Source: Gemmatimonas sp. | Lineage (GTDB): Bacteria > Gemmatimonadota > Gemmatimonadetes > Gemmatimonadales > Gemmatimonadaceae | Length of the DNA: 64,000 bases | Assembly (NCBI GenBank): GCA_011390885.1 | Contig: JAABRO010000062.1 | Location: 1-64,000 of the forward strand | Reading direction: 5' to 3' | Shown: positions 53,849-61,880 of the stretch, in pieces | How the letters are laid out: the number at the start of each line of letters is the position of its first letter | Position numbering within the stretch: position 1 is the first letter of the stretch | Made by a program: the position numbers and the translations under genes | Notes under the pieces: generated by a model | Database searches by the model: none | What the model saw: only the letters and a program-made list of their open reading frames with translations | What the model was told of the DNA's origin: nothing

Positions 53849-54120
53849 CTCGGCAGGTCCGCGCGCACGCGCCCCTCGCGCCGCGCGGCCTCGATCTGCG
53901 ACACCGACGTGCCCGTGAGCGTCACCCACCACGCGTCGGCAGTGTCGCGCACACCGCACGGCATGAACCAGCTCCCCGCGGTGCCGGCGGTGAAGTGGCC
54001 GCGGTACTCGGTGGGCGGCGTGGCGTTGAGCACATCCATGCTGGAGCGACTCACCGCGCAGGCGGTGTTCACGAACACGAGGGCGAGCGCCGCAGCGGCG
54101 CGGGCGGGCAGGGCTGACAT
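53704..54120 (-). CDS. Small hypothetical lipoprotein
   Basis: 138 residues from ATG 54120. The signal peptide ends NTAC, a fair lipobox. The mature part has PPTEYRGHFTAGTAGSWFMP, a pair of Cys (PCG and the lipid Cys) and VTLTGTSVSQIEAARREGRV, RWRAVFTRGGEVGPPGRGAL, a possible small beta-domain. No family recognised. Its 3' 145 bases overlap the convergent gene ending at 53848. The signal sequence is the best evidence that it is real. Confidence 0.5.
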   Translation of the reverse strand: MSALPARAAAALALVFVNTACAVSRSSMDVLNATPPTEYRGHFTAGTAGSWFMPCGVRDTADAWWVTLTGTSVSQIEAARREGRVRADLPSYVRWRAVFTRGGEVGPPGRGALLVRDVIEAKPRGDGDCTARQSTNTW

Positions 54121-54159
54121 GTCGCGGGACCTGGGGAGTGGTTCGGGCGTGCCGCGCGC

Positions 54160-55140
54160 TCAGGCGCTCACGAGCAGGTGATCGAGGGACCGTTCGGTGA
54201 CCGGCGAGGCCACGCCTCGTCGCAGCGTGTCCTCGAGCGAGCGGGTGCCGATGCGCGGCGCCAGCACGTCGTAGCGGGACGCCTGCGCCGCATACTCGAG
54301 CTGCGCGGCCGCATACGGCGACACCAGCCGCAGGAGCGATGCGCGGGCGCGCACCGAAGACACCGACACACCGCGCGTGGGCGGCACGCCGGCCGCCTCC
54401 GCGAGCAGGTTGGCCAGGTCACGCTGGCGGAGCACGTCCGTGCCACCCACCGCGCGAATGCCAGCCGGTTCGCGCAGCGCCTGCACGCAGACGTCGGCCA
54501 CGTCGGCTTCGTGCACCGGGTTGGTGTGCGCGGCACCGTCACCCGCGAGGCGCACCCGTCCCGCGGCCACATGCGGCACGAGCGCCGCCAGGTCGCCGAA
54601 CAGCGTCGTGGACCGCACCACCGACAGCGGCAGCCCGGCGGAGGCGAAGGCCCGCTCGATGTCGGCGTGCGCGCGCACGCTCGCCGTCTGGTGCAGTCCC
54701 AGGCCGGCGAACATGGAGGCCACGAGCACACGTGCCACGCCAGCGCGGCGCGCCACCTCGGCCAGTTCGCGCGCGCCCTGGGTGTCGCAGGCGCGGGTCG
54801 TGACGCGCGCCGTGGCGAGTCCCATGGCGGCGAGGGGGGGCGGTGCGCCACCCGCGGCGCAGACGAGGGCCGACACATCGACCAGCGCCGCCGAAAGCGA
54901 GGCGCGATGCCGAACGACCAGGGGCCGCACATCCGCCGCGCGCAGCGAGCGCGGGAGGGACTCGGGAGCGGCGGTGAGCACGCGCACCGACCACCCGGCG
55001 TCGGCGAGTCGAGTCACCAGCTGGCGGCCCAGGACACCGGACGCGCCGAGCACCGCGATGGTCGGTGCCGGGGATGGGGGAGCGAAGGCTCCGAACGTGG
55101 CCTCGGCGCCACGAACACGATCAGCCGTCTGGGGAGACAT
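54160..55140 (-). CDS. NAD(P)-binding NmrA/SDR-like protein
   Basis: 326 residues. A Rossmann dinucleotide motif AVLGASGVLGRQLVTRLADA (about 29-48) is followed by RVLVASMFAGLGLHQTASVR, LSVVRSTTLFGDLAALVPHV and TNPVHEADVADVCVQALREP. These are typical of atypical extended SDRs (NmrA/NDUFA9-like). The catalytic YxxxK is not evident, so it may be a redox sensor or reductase on an unknown substrate. It is flanked by gaps of 39 and 186 bases, apparently monocistronic. Confidence 0.78.
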   Translation of the reverse strand: MSPQTADRVRGAEATFGAFAPPSPAPTIAVLGASGVLGRQLVTRLADAGWSVRVLTAAPESLPRSLRAADVRPLVVRHRASLSAALVDVSALVCAAGGAPPPLAAMGLATARVTTRACDTQGARELAEVARRAGVARVLVASMFAGLGLHQTASVRAHADIERAFASAGLPLSVVRSTTLFGDLAALVPHVAAGRVRLAGDGAAHTNPVHEADVADVCVQALREPAGIRAVGGTDVLRQRDLANLLAEAAGVPPTRGVSVSSVRARASLLRLVSPYAAAQLEYAAQASRYDVLAPRIGTRSLEDTLRRGVASPVTERSLDHLLVSA

Positions 55141-55326
55141 GCAGCAGATCCTCGGAGGGAACGGTGGGTGTCGGGCCGACCCATTCCTTCAATGGCGACG
55201 GCAGGCACCCGAAACGTGCGCGCGGCCGGCTAGCGACGTGCTGAACCGGACGCGTGGAACCGTACGGACGACCAGCCCGGCAGGGTTCAACCGCCGCACG
55301 CTCGCCGCGGTCGAGTCGCCCCTGCG

Positions 55327-55983
55327 CTAGCGCCGCCCAAGGTACCGCTTGGCGACGGCGCTCTCCGGGTAGAGGATCAGGATCTCCCCGAACAGCCGCT
55401 TCGCCTCGTCGGTCTCACCGCGCGCGTCGCGCACCAGCGCCAGCTCCACGAGATAGTCGCCGTCGGTGGGATAGGCCGTGACCATCTTGAGCGCCACCTG
55501 GAGCGCCGCATCGAGCTTGCCCTGCGCGCGCAGCGCCACGAGCAGCCGCAGGTTCGCGTAGTAGTTGAAGTGGTCGCCGCTCACGACCTGATAGGCCAGC
55601 GCCTCCGCGTCGGCCCACCGCTCCTGCGCCAGCAGCGGCAGCAGGCGCCCGAGCTTCGGCTCGAGGGAGTACGGCGCGGCCGCCCCCGCCTTCTCGTAGT
55701 GCGTGACCGCGTTGGCGTGATTCCCGTTCCGGTAGAACAGGTAGGCCATGCGCAGGTTGACCGTGTAGCCGTTCGGGTACGCCGCATACACGGGACCCAG
55801 CGCGCGGATCGCCTCGTCGAAGCGCTCGGCGCGCTCGAGTTCGAACGACCGTGCGTAGGCGCCGGCAATGTCGAGGGCTGGCTGCGTCCGCGTCTGGGCT
55901 GGCACCTGCTGTGCCTCACCGGCGATCGGCGAGAGGCCGACCAGCACCGCACCGACCAGCATCATCCAGTTCCTGTGGTGCAT
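55327..55983 (-). CDS. Exported TPR-repeat protein, last gene of the PqqD/ATP-grasp operon
   Basis: 218 residues from ATG 55983. A signal peptide (about 1-25, ending AGEAQQ) is followed by tetratricopeptide-type helix pairs (AYPNGYTVNLRMAYLFYRNG, HANAVTHYEKAGAAAPYSLE and YLVELALVRDARGETDEAKR). TPR proteins bind other proteins; this one is periplasmic. It follows the beta-barrel gene by 25 bases in a six-gene unit and may link the system's envelope parts. No catalytic motif. Confidence 0.8.
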   Translation of the reverse strand: MHHRNWMMLVGAVLVGLSPIAGEAQQVPAQTRTQPALDIAGAYARSFELERAERFDEAIRALGPVYAAYPNGYTVNLRMAYLFYRNGNHANAVTHYEKAGAAAPYSLEPKLGRLLPLLAQERWADAEALAYQVVSGDHFNYYANLRLLVALRAQGKLDAALQVALKMVTAYPTDGDYLVELALVRDARGETDEAKRLFGEILILYPESAVAKRYLGRR

Positions 55984-56008
55984 ATGATGCTCCCGGGCCC
56001 TTCCGGCC

Positions 56009-56878
56009 TCAGAAGGTGAATCCGAACGCCGCCGTGAGCGACGTGGACGAGGCGTTCGCCCCACTGGCTGGATCGAGGAACTGCTCGACGTACGTACCGA
56101 CCGAGAGCGCCGCCTTCGGCGTCACCACCCACCGCACGCCACCACCGTACCCGCCGGTGTGTTCCTCGGCCACGTTGAACACGAGAAAGCCCCCCTGCCG
56201 CACCGCGAAGGCCTGTCGCCCCGCCCAGCCAAAGCCGCTCACCGTGACGCCCCGCCAGGTGGCCGCCAGCGAGGCCTCGCCCGAGCCATACTGGCGCGCC
56301 CCCAGCCCCATGTCGTTGGAGAGGCCGATCGCGTAGCCTCGCACCACCGCGCTCAGAAAGCGCGTCGCGGCCGCGTTGCCGACCGTCCAGCCGACCGACG
56401 GCGCAAGCTGCCACACGTCGAGCCCTGCGCCATCATTGGGGTAGCGGGAATACGTCACATCCGCGCCGGCGCTCCACGCGCCCACCCGGTACGCGCTCGC
56501 CCCCGCAAAGAGCGCGACACCGCCCGAGGTGATCGGGTCGTTGGAGCTGAGCAGGTGCGCACCGAGACGCCCGCTCGCGCGCGCGCCGAACCGGTTGTAC
56601 GCGGCCACCAGGCCGGATTGCGAGAACGATGACCCATCGCGGTAGTCCAGCGCGGTGCGCGCTGCGCCCACCTCGAACAGCTCGCGCCACTCGCGCCCGT
56701 AGCTGCCGTACACGCCGAGCACACTGCCCGCGCGTTTCTCCGACGTGCTGCTGAACCGCAGCGCGGCCCCGTGCACCAGGCCATCGGTCTGCGATTGGGC
56801 ACGCGCCACCGCCGGCTGCGCGGCGAGGCCGAACAGCAAGGCCACGCGCCACGCGCGCATCGCATCACGCCACGTCAT
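56009..56878 (-). CDS. Outer-membrane beta-barrel-like protein
   Basis: 289 residues from ATG 56878, overlapping the stop of the urea-transporter/M23 gene; ATG 56860 is an alternative giving the same signal peptide (WRVALLFGLAAQPAVARAQ). Alternating beta strands (GSVLGVYGSYGREWRELFEV, GVALFAGASAYRVGAWSAGA and GVTVSGFGWAGRQAFAV) and a C-terminal Phe (TAAFGFTF) are classic for outer-membrane barrels. No family name can be given. Its translational coupling to the upstream gene suggests a functional link. Confidence 0.75.
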   Translation of the reverse strand: MTWRDAMRAWRVALLFGLAAQPAVARAQSQTDGLVHGAALRFSSTSEKRAGSVLGVYGSYGREWRELFEVGAARTALDYRDGSSFSQSGLVAAYNRFGARASGRLGAHLLSSNDPITSGGVALFAGASAYRVGAWSAGADVTYSRYPNDGAGLDVWQLAPSVGWTVGNAAATRFLSAVVRGYAIGLSNDMGLGARQYGSGEASLAATWRGVTVSGFGWAGRQAFAVRQGGFLVFNVAEEHTGGYGGGVRWVVTPKAALSVGTYVEQFLDPASGANASSTSLTAAFGFTF

Positions 56879-59009
56879 CGTCACGCTCCAGCAGCAGGGT
56901 GCCCACCTGAATCGACGAGAATCCACGCACCGGATGCAGCACCACACGCGTCAGCAGCTCACCCGACACGAGTGGTGACGCCACGCGCCCCGTGATCGTG
57001 TCGCGATCCTCGAACGCGAGGTGCACGGTGACCATTCCCACACTTGGCGCCAGCGAGCGCACCAGCCGGACCACGGCGCGCTTCGCCCCGGTGCACACCG
57101 TGCCGGCGGGCACATGATCCTGCCACTGCAGCCCGGGACGCGCCACCAGCGGCACGCTCGGCAGCGCGAGGAACAGGGCGCGCAGGTACGGATCGTTGCC
57201 GGTGAGCCGCTCGGCCACCCAGGTGCCGTGCCGCGTCACCACGGCCAGCGAACCGTGCTCGGTACCCAGTTGGAACGTGGCGTCGGGCGCCATGCGCACC
57301 GTGAACGTGACGGTGTCCTGCGTGGCGCCGGGAAAGCGCGCAGCGTCGCGCGTGCGCACGCGGAAGCGATAGGTCTCGTCGAGCACGAAGCCGAGCCGCG
57401 ACTCGAGTCCCTTCTCGGGCGGCATCGACTCCACGCGCGTGCCCACAGCCGGCAGGTCGTTCGCGAAGTGCCGGTCGCCCGCCGCGTAGTTCACGAAACT
57501 GAAGGGGAGCGTGGGTGCGCCCACCTGCGCGGAGGACTGCACCTGCACGTGAATGTGCGGCTGCGGCGAATACCCGGAGTTGCCGCACAGCCCGAGCAGG
57601 GCGCCGCGCTCCACCCACTCGCCCTGCTTCACGCGGATCGAGCCCTGCGCGAAGTGCGAGATCTCCACGTACATGCCGGCGTCGTCCGCGAGCACCACGA
57701 GGTTGCCCCAGTTGTTGCCACGGTCCGCGCTGCCTGGCGCGTTGTCATGCAGGCCGTCGACCACCCGCTCCACGCGCCCGCGCACGGGTGACAGCACCGG
57801 CTTGCGCCACGCGAAGTAGTGCTCGAGCAACGAGCCGTCGCCACGAAAGGTGTCGCCGTGCTCGTCGGTGATCACGAAGTCGTACGCATGGCGCCACGCG
57901 CCCTGGTGCGTCCACGGCCCGTCGAAGCCCTGCCAGACGGTCCATCGGCCGGCGAAGGGAAGCGAGAGCGTGCGGGTGGACCCGGGAAAGCGCAGGTCGT
58001 GCGTGAGCTGCTCGTCGAGGATCTCCTCGGGCGTGCCCACCGCCTTCGCCATCCAGGGGAATTCCACCAGGCCGAGCGAATACACGAACGTCAGCGTGAC
58101 CACGTTGAACGGCAGCGCGAACACCGGAATGCCCCATCTGCTCCAGAACACCTCGGAGGAGCTGAGCAGCACCGTGCTGGTGAGCACGCCGATGAGCGCC
58201 AGCAGGTAGCTGCGCGGTGACGGCACGAGGAACACGCCACCGAGCGCGATCGCGATGAGGATGAAGTTGAACGCGTTCAGATTCTGGAACGCGCTGGACG
58301 GCGAGCCGCCGAGCGCTGCGAGCGCGAGCGTGCCGGTGTAGTACCCGCCCACCGCCAGCAGGAACGCGATGCGGGAGCGCAGCAGCAGCGCGAGCGCAAT
58401 GAGGCCACCCGCGAGCACCGACGGCACGAAGAACGCCGCGCCGAGCGACCGGAAGAAGCCGCCGAGCCAGAGCGGCAGGGCGGTGTCGAGCATGGTGGTA
58501 CCGCGCGGATACAACCCGGTGATGTACAGGTTGGTGTAGCTGCCGGCCGCGAGGTACGCCGTTGAGCTCACGAGCACGAACGGCAGCGACAGCACCGGCA
58601 GCCGCAGGTAGTACCAGAAGGCACTGAACAGCGTGTGCGTGAGCACGAACGCCGCGATCCCCGCCGTGACCAGGAAGAAGAGTGTGAGCGGCGTGAGGCG
58701 GAACAGGTAGCCCAGCGACAGCCCCACGAGCAGCGGGTTGTATGTGTAGAACCCGGACTCGAGGAAGCGCACGTCCATGCGGATGAGCCGCGCGAACCCG
58801 TAGGCCGCCAGCACCGCCACGAACCCGGACAGGGCCACGCTCGGTGCGGAGAGCGTGACGGCGAGGATGAGCAGCCCCATCGCCGGACCGCGCAGGAAGA
58901 GCACCTCGCTGTAGCTGTTGAGCACGGCCTCGAGGTGCGCCCGCGCGCCGCGCGCGCCGGCGTTGGCCGGCGGTGCGGTCGCGAGATCCTCGTCGAAGGT
59001 GGGGCGCAC
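56865..59009 (-). CDS. Urea transporter domain fused to M23 metallopeptidase
   Basis: 714 residues, GTG start. Residues about 25-325 are a UT-type urea transporter. SYSEVLFLRGPAMGLLILAV and FYTYNPLLVGLSLGYLF match the first half; AFQNLNAFNFILIAIALGGV matches the second half of its internal repeat. Residues about 350-505 form a LytM/M23 domain with WRHAYDF (zinc His and Asp near 373), GDGSLLEHYFAW, VLSPVRGRVERVVDG, a GLCGNSGYS turn and PHIHVQV (HxH near 484). A beta-rich C-terminal region (about 520-714) follows. M23 enzymes cut peptidoglycan cross-bridges or act as regulators. UT channels pass urea through the inner membrane. The peptidase is predicted on the periplasmic side. Confidence 0.86.
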   Translation of the reverse strand: MRPTFDEDLATAPPANAGARGARAHLEAVLNSYSEVLFLRGPAMGLLILAVTLSAPSVALSGFVAVLAAYGFARLIRMDVRFLESGFYTYNPLLVGLSLGYLFRLTPLTLFFLVTAGIAAFVLTHTLFSAFWYYLRLPVLSLPFVLVSSTAYLAAGSYTNLYITGLYPRGTTMLDTALPLWLGGFFRSLGAAFFVPSVLAGGLIALALLLRSRIAFLLAVGGYYTGTLALAALGGSPSSAFQNLNAFNFILIAIALGGVFLVPSPRSYLLALIGVLTSTVLLSSSEVFWSRWGIPVFALPFNVVTLTFVYSLGLVEFPWMAKAVGTPEEILDEQLTHDLRFPGSTRTLSLPFAGRWTVWQGFDGPWTHQGAWRHAYDFVITDEHGDTFRGDGSLLEHYFAWRKPVLSPVRGRVERVVDGLHDNAPGSADRGNNWGNLVVLADDAGMYVEISHFAQGSIRVKQGEWVERGALLGLCGNSGYSPQPHIHVQVQSSAQVGAPTLPFSFVNYAAGDRHFANDLPAVGTRVESMPPEKGLESRLGFVLDETYRFRVRTRDAARFPGATQDTVTFTVRMAPDATFQLGTEHGSLAVVTRHGTWVAERLTGNDPYLRALFLALPSVPLVARPGLQWQDHVPAGTVCTGAKRAVVRLVRSLAPSVGMVTVHLAFEDRDTITGRVASPLVSGELLTRVVLHPVRGFSSIQVGTLLLERDDDVA

Positions 59010-59021
59010 GCTCGGCGCGCC

Positions 59022-60374
59022 CTATGGCCGATGCAGGCGCGCGGGCAGGCGCTCGCGCCGCTCGATGTCCGAGAGGTCCTCGCGCTCGCGAATGAGTTCG
59101 ACGCTGCCGTCCTCCCCCACGAGCACCACGGCCGGCCGGTACTCGATGAACTGCATCCACTGGGTGACGTTGTACGCGCCGACCGGCGAGATCACGAGCC
59201 GGGTGCCGCGCCGGAGCGGCGGCAGCAGCGTGCCTTCGTCGATCACGTCGATGTTCATGCACAGCGGGCCGTTCACCATGGCCGGCTCGTTCATGCCCTG
59301 CACTTCGCGGTCGGTCTCGATGGTGAAGCGGTACCAGAACGACGTGAACAGGTCGTTGAGCCCCGCGTCGGCCACGTAACCGCGGCGACCGTCGGCGAGG
59401 CGCTTGGTCGCCACGACGGTGGTGACGAGAAATCCCGCCTCGTCCACGAGTGCGCGCCCCGTCTCCAGGATGAGCCGCGGAAACACGCCCGGCGCCAGGT
59501 TCGCATACAGCGCGTCGGTGATCGCCTCGGCGTACGCATCGATGTGCGGCACGGCGACTTCCGGCGGCAGGTAGGTGCCCTTGAGCCGGCTCTTCGATGG
59601 AAAGCCGCCGCCCACGTCGAGGTATTCGATGGTGTAGCCGAAGCGCTCCTGCAGGAGGTTGGCGAACTGCACCATCTTCTCCGTCTCGCGGCGGTACGCC
59701 TCCGGGTCGAGGATGAAGGTGCCGATGTGCGCGTGCAGCCCCGTCACCACGAGCCGACCCTTGGCGTGAATGCGCTTGACGGCGTCGAGCGCCTGTCCGG
59801 AATCGAGGTTGAGTCCGAAGCGCGTCCACTGCGGGTGGATGCCGGTGTCCATGTTCAGGCGGATGCCGATCGGGATCTGCGTGCCGAGCTCCGCGGCAAG
59901 CTGCTCGAGATCCTGGATCTCGTCGAGGTGATCGACGTGGATCTGGGCGCCCTCCTCCACCGCGCGACGCAGCGCCGCCATCGGCTTGTGCGGCCCGTTG
60001 AAGATGATGTCGCGCCCCGGAATGCCGAGCGCGCGCGCCTTCTCGTACTCGAACGGCGAGACCACCTCGGCCAGCGCGCCCTCCTCGTGGAACACGGCGC
60101 AGATCGCCTTGAGGTAGTTGGTCTTGTACGACCAGGCCTGCACCACGTGCGGATAGCGCGTGGCGAAGGCCTCGTGCACCTCGCGGTACTTGCGGCGCAG
60201 GGTGCGCTCGGAGAACACGAACAGCGGACTGCCGAAGCGTTCGACGAGCTCGTCGATGGTCACCGCATCGATCTGCGAGCGCACTTTGCGCGAGTACATC
60301 GGGCTGTTGCCGAACTTGTTCAGGTAGCCCGTCTCGAGGCGCAGGATGGCGGGCTTTTCGTAGGCGGCCTTCAC
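59022..60374 (-). CDS. Fold-type III PLP decarboxylase-like enzyme (DapDC/ornithine decarboxylase family)
   Basis: 450 residues from GTG 60374, four bases before the stop of the ATP-grasp gene. An alanine-racemase-type barrel has VQAWSYKTNYLKA (PLP Lys near 84), TGLHAHIGTFILDPEAY (His for PLP stacking), YLDVGGGFPS and LILETGRALVDE (Glu/Arg for the phosphate). A beta domain has NGPLCMNIDVID and SPVGAYNVTQW (Tyr for PLP). The Cys of the second active-site strand is kept, but the acidic residue that normally follows it (Asp in ornithine, Glu in diaminopimelate decarboxylases) is Met. That suggests a substrate without a distal amino group. Lysine biosynthesis genes are absent nearby, so a dedicated role in the operon is likely. 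Confidence 0.85.
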   Translation of the reverse strand: MKAAYEKPAILRLETGYLNKFGNSPMYSRKVRSQIDAVTIDELVERFGSPLFVFSERTLRRKYREVHEAFATRYPHVVQAWSYKTNYLKAICAVFHEEGALAEVVSPFEYEKARALGIPGRDIIFNGPHKPMAALRRAVEEGAQIHVDHLDEIQDLEQLAAELGTQIPIGIRLNMDTGIHPQWTRFGLNLDSGQALDAVKRIHAKGRLVVTGLHAHIGTFILDPEAYRRETEKMVQFANLLQERFGYTIEYLDVGGGFPSKSRLKGTYLPPEVAVPHIDAYAEAITDALYANLAPGVFPRLILETGRALVDEAGFLVTTVVATKRLADGRRGYVADAGLNDLFTSFWYRFTIETDREVQGMNEPAMVNGPLCMNIDVIDEGTLLPPLRRGTRLVISPVGAYNVTQWMQFIEYRPAVVLVGEDGSVELIREREDLSDIERRERLPARLHRP

Positions 60375-61429
60375 GGGGTGTCTCCACGTTCGCCAAGGGT
60401 GATCATGCGCTGGAAGCGCTCCATGTCGGTCACGATCTCGTAGGTGTAGCGCACGAACAGCTTGCCCGCCTCGTAGTCGGGCGCATCGGGCGGCGTCGGC
60501 TCCGGGAGGCCGAGCGCGCGGCGCACCATGCGCGCCGGCAGGTTCACGCCCACGCCGGTGGCCAGGTACGACCAGGCGGGAAAGCGCGGGTTGATCTCCA
60601 CGAGCCACGCGGTGTCGCCGTCGACGATGCACTCGAGTTCCATCGGCCCGCGCCACTGGTACGCCGCCATGAAGGCCTCGGTGGCGCGCAGCATCTCCGG
60701 GTGCCGGATCGTCACGCCCGTCCAGATCTTGCCGAGCTCGGTGATCCACATCTTCTTCACGCCCACGCGGCCGAGCAGCCCGCCCTCGCCGTCGCCCACG
60801 GCCACCACGTTGAGCTCGTCGCCCTGCACGATCTCCTGGACGATCACCGGGTAGCCCCAGTGTGCGACGAGGTCGTGGTAGTGCACCAGCGCTTCCTGTG
60901 TGGTGTGGGCGCGGTGCGCCTTGTAGAACGCGCCCTTGACCATCACCGGCAATCCGATGCGGTCCACGGCACGCTCGAGTTCCTCGGCCGAGGTCACGAC
61001 CTCCGTGCGCGGCAGGGCGAGCCCGATGGTGCGCGCGAGTTCGTCGAGGCGATCCTTGCCGCGCAACCGGTACTGCTCGGCCGTGGGCACGAAGGTGGCG
61101 AGGCCGTCGGCCGCGAGCGCGTCGCGATGCTGCATGAAGAACGGCATCTCGGTGTCGAGCGTGGGAATCACCACGCGCATCCCGGTGCGCTCCTGGATCT
61201 GGCGCAGCCGCTGGTAGTAGGCGTCGTGGCCGGCCGACGGGTACGGCAGCAGGAAGGCGTCGTCCACGACCCAGTCCATGTACACGCCGGGTTCCATGGC
61301 ATCGTACGCGAGGCCGATGATGCGCACGTCGAGGTCGGTGGCTTCGCGCAGGCTGCGCGCCACGCCGATGCCCGGGCCGGGATTGTCCACCGCATTGATG
61401 CCGCTCACACCCACGACGAGGGGAGTCAT
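60371..61429 (-). CDS. ATP-grasp ligase of unknown substrate
   Basis: 352 residues. A preATP-grasp region (PLVVGVSGINAVDNPGPGIG) is followed by LPVMVKGAFYKAHRAHT (nucleotide-loop Lys), YPVIVQEIVQGDELNVVAVG and QWRGPMELECIVDGDTAWLV, then EINPRFPAWSYLA (Mg2+-binding Glu/Asn). This resembles carbamoyl-phosphate-synthase-like ATP-grasp enzymes of peptide- or amino-acid ligase type. Members form an amide or acyl-phosphate bond using ATP. Start ATG is two bases from the PqqD-like gene stop and the end overlaps the decarboxylase-like gene. Joining one amino-acid-like unit to a carrier or peptide is a reasonable inference. Confidence 0.87.
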   Translation of the reverse strand: MTPLVVGVSGINAVDNPGPGIGVARSLREATDLDVRIIGLAYDAMEPGVYMDWVVDDAFLLPYPSAGHDAYYQRLRQIQERTGMRVVIPTLDTEMPFFMQHRDALAADGLATFVPTAEQYRLRGKDRLDELARTIGLALPRTEVVTSAEELERAVDRIGLPVMVKGAFYKAHRAHTTQEALVHYHDLVAHWGYPVIVQEIVQGDELNVVAVGDGEGGLLGRVGVKKMWITELGKIWTGVTIRHPEMLRATEAFMAAYQWRGPMELECIVDGDTAWLVEINPRFPAWSYLATGVGVNLPARMVRRALGLPEPTPPDAPDYEAGKLFVRYTYEIVTDMERFQRMITLGERGDTP

Positions 61430-61431
61430 GG

Positions 61432-61668
61432 TCAGAGCAGGCGGAAGGTGCGGAGCGTGTCGAGGAAGTCGGTCACGTCGCGCGCGGCCTCGTCGGCGGA
61501 CACCTCGAACCGTTCGGCGACGCGCGCGGCGATCGCGTCGGCGTCGAGGTCCTCGCGCAGTCCGTTGAGGATGAGCAGGCCGGTGGGGTTGAGCGTGAAA
61601 CTGTCGCCCGTGGTGGGGTCGAAGGCAAAGCCGTCGGCGTTGATGGCGAGGCTGCGAAGGCGTGACAT
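61432..61668 (-). CDS. PqqD-like small protein (RiPP recognition element fold)
   Basis: 78 residues from ATG 61668; upstream in-frame codons to 61725 lack a better start. The pattern is that of PqqD: a first beta-hairpin with INADGFAFDPTTGDSFTLNP (Asp-Pro-x-Thr-Gly and LNPTG), then TGLLILNGLREDLDADAI and a helix-turn-helix of the winged type ending DVTDFLDTLRTFRLL. PqqD-like proteins bind precursor peptides for RiPP enzymes or act as peptide chaperones. It is the first gene of the operon and is immediately followed by the ATP-grasp gene. No precursor peptide with a leader is obvious beside it. A role as peptide or carrier binder is inference. Confidence 0.82.
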   Translation of the reverse strand: MSRLRSLAINADGFAFDPTTGDSFTLNPTGLLILNGLREDLDADAIAARVAERFEVSADEAARDVTDFLDTLRTFRLL

Positions 61669-61880
61669 GGGTGCGTGGGGTGTCGGGGAATCCGGCGCGA
61701 CGTGCGTGGCGCGCATCGCGCCCACCGTCGTGGTGCTACCCGTGAGACTACTTTCTTGTTCAGTTGTTTAGACGACAATTTCACTCGGATTGCGCCGCCC
61801 GGCCAGCCGTGCGATGCTCATTTCAAGCTACCGGGCCACCATCCGTCCGGCGACCACTCCCCTCCCCTGGCGGGCCACGC
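61669..61880. promoter_or_regulatory. Divergent promoter region of the PqqD operon and dinB
   Basis: 212 bases between divergent starts. It holds an unusually AT-rich block (about 61748-61783, including TTTCTTGTTCAGTTGTTTAG). On the minus strand the sequence TTGTCG followed about 17-18 bases later by AAAGTA may be a weak -35/-10 pair for the six-gene operon. The short arms TTGTT and ACAA in this block are not a convincing operator. Confidence 0.5.

Noticed and set aside
57745..60396. Open frame of 883 codons on the minus strand in another phase over the decarboxylase and UT-M23 genes
   Set aside because: Arg/Ala-rich out-of-phase frame; the other phase carries the PLP, transporter and M23 motifs.
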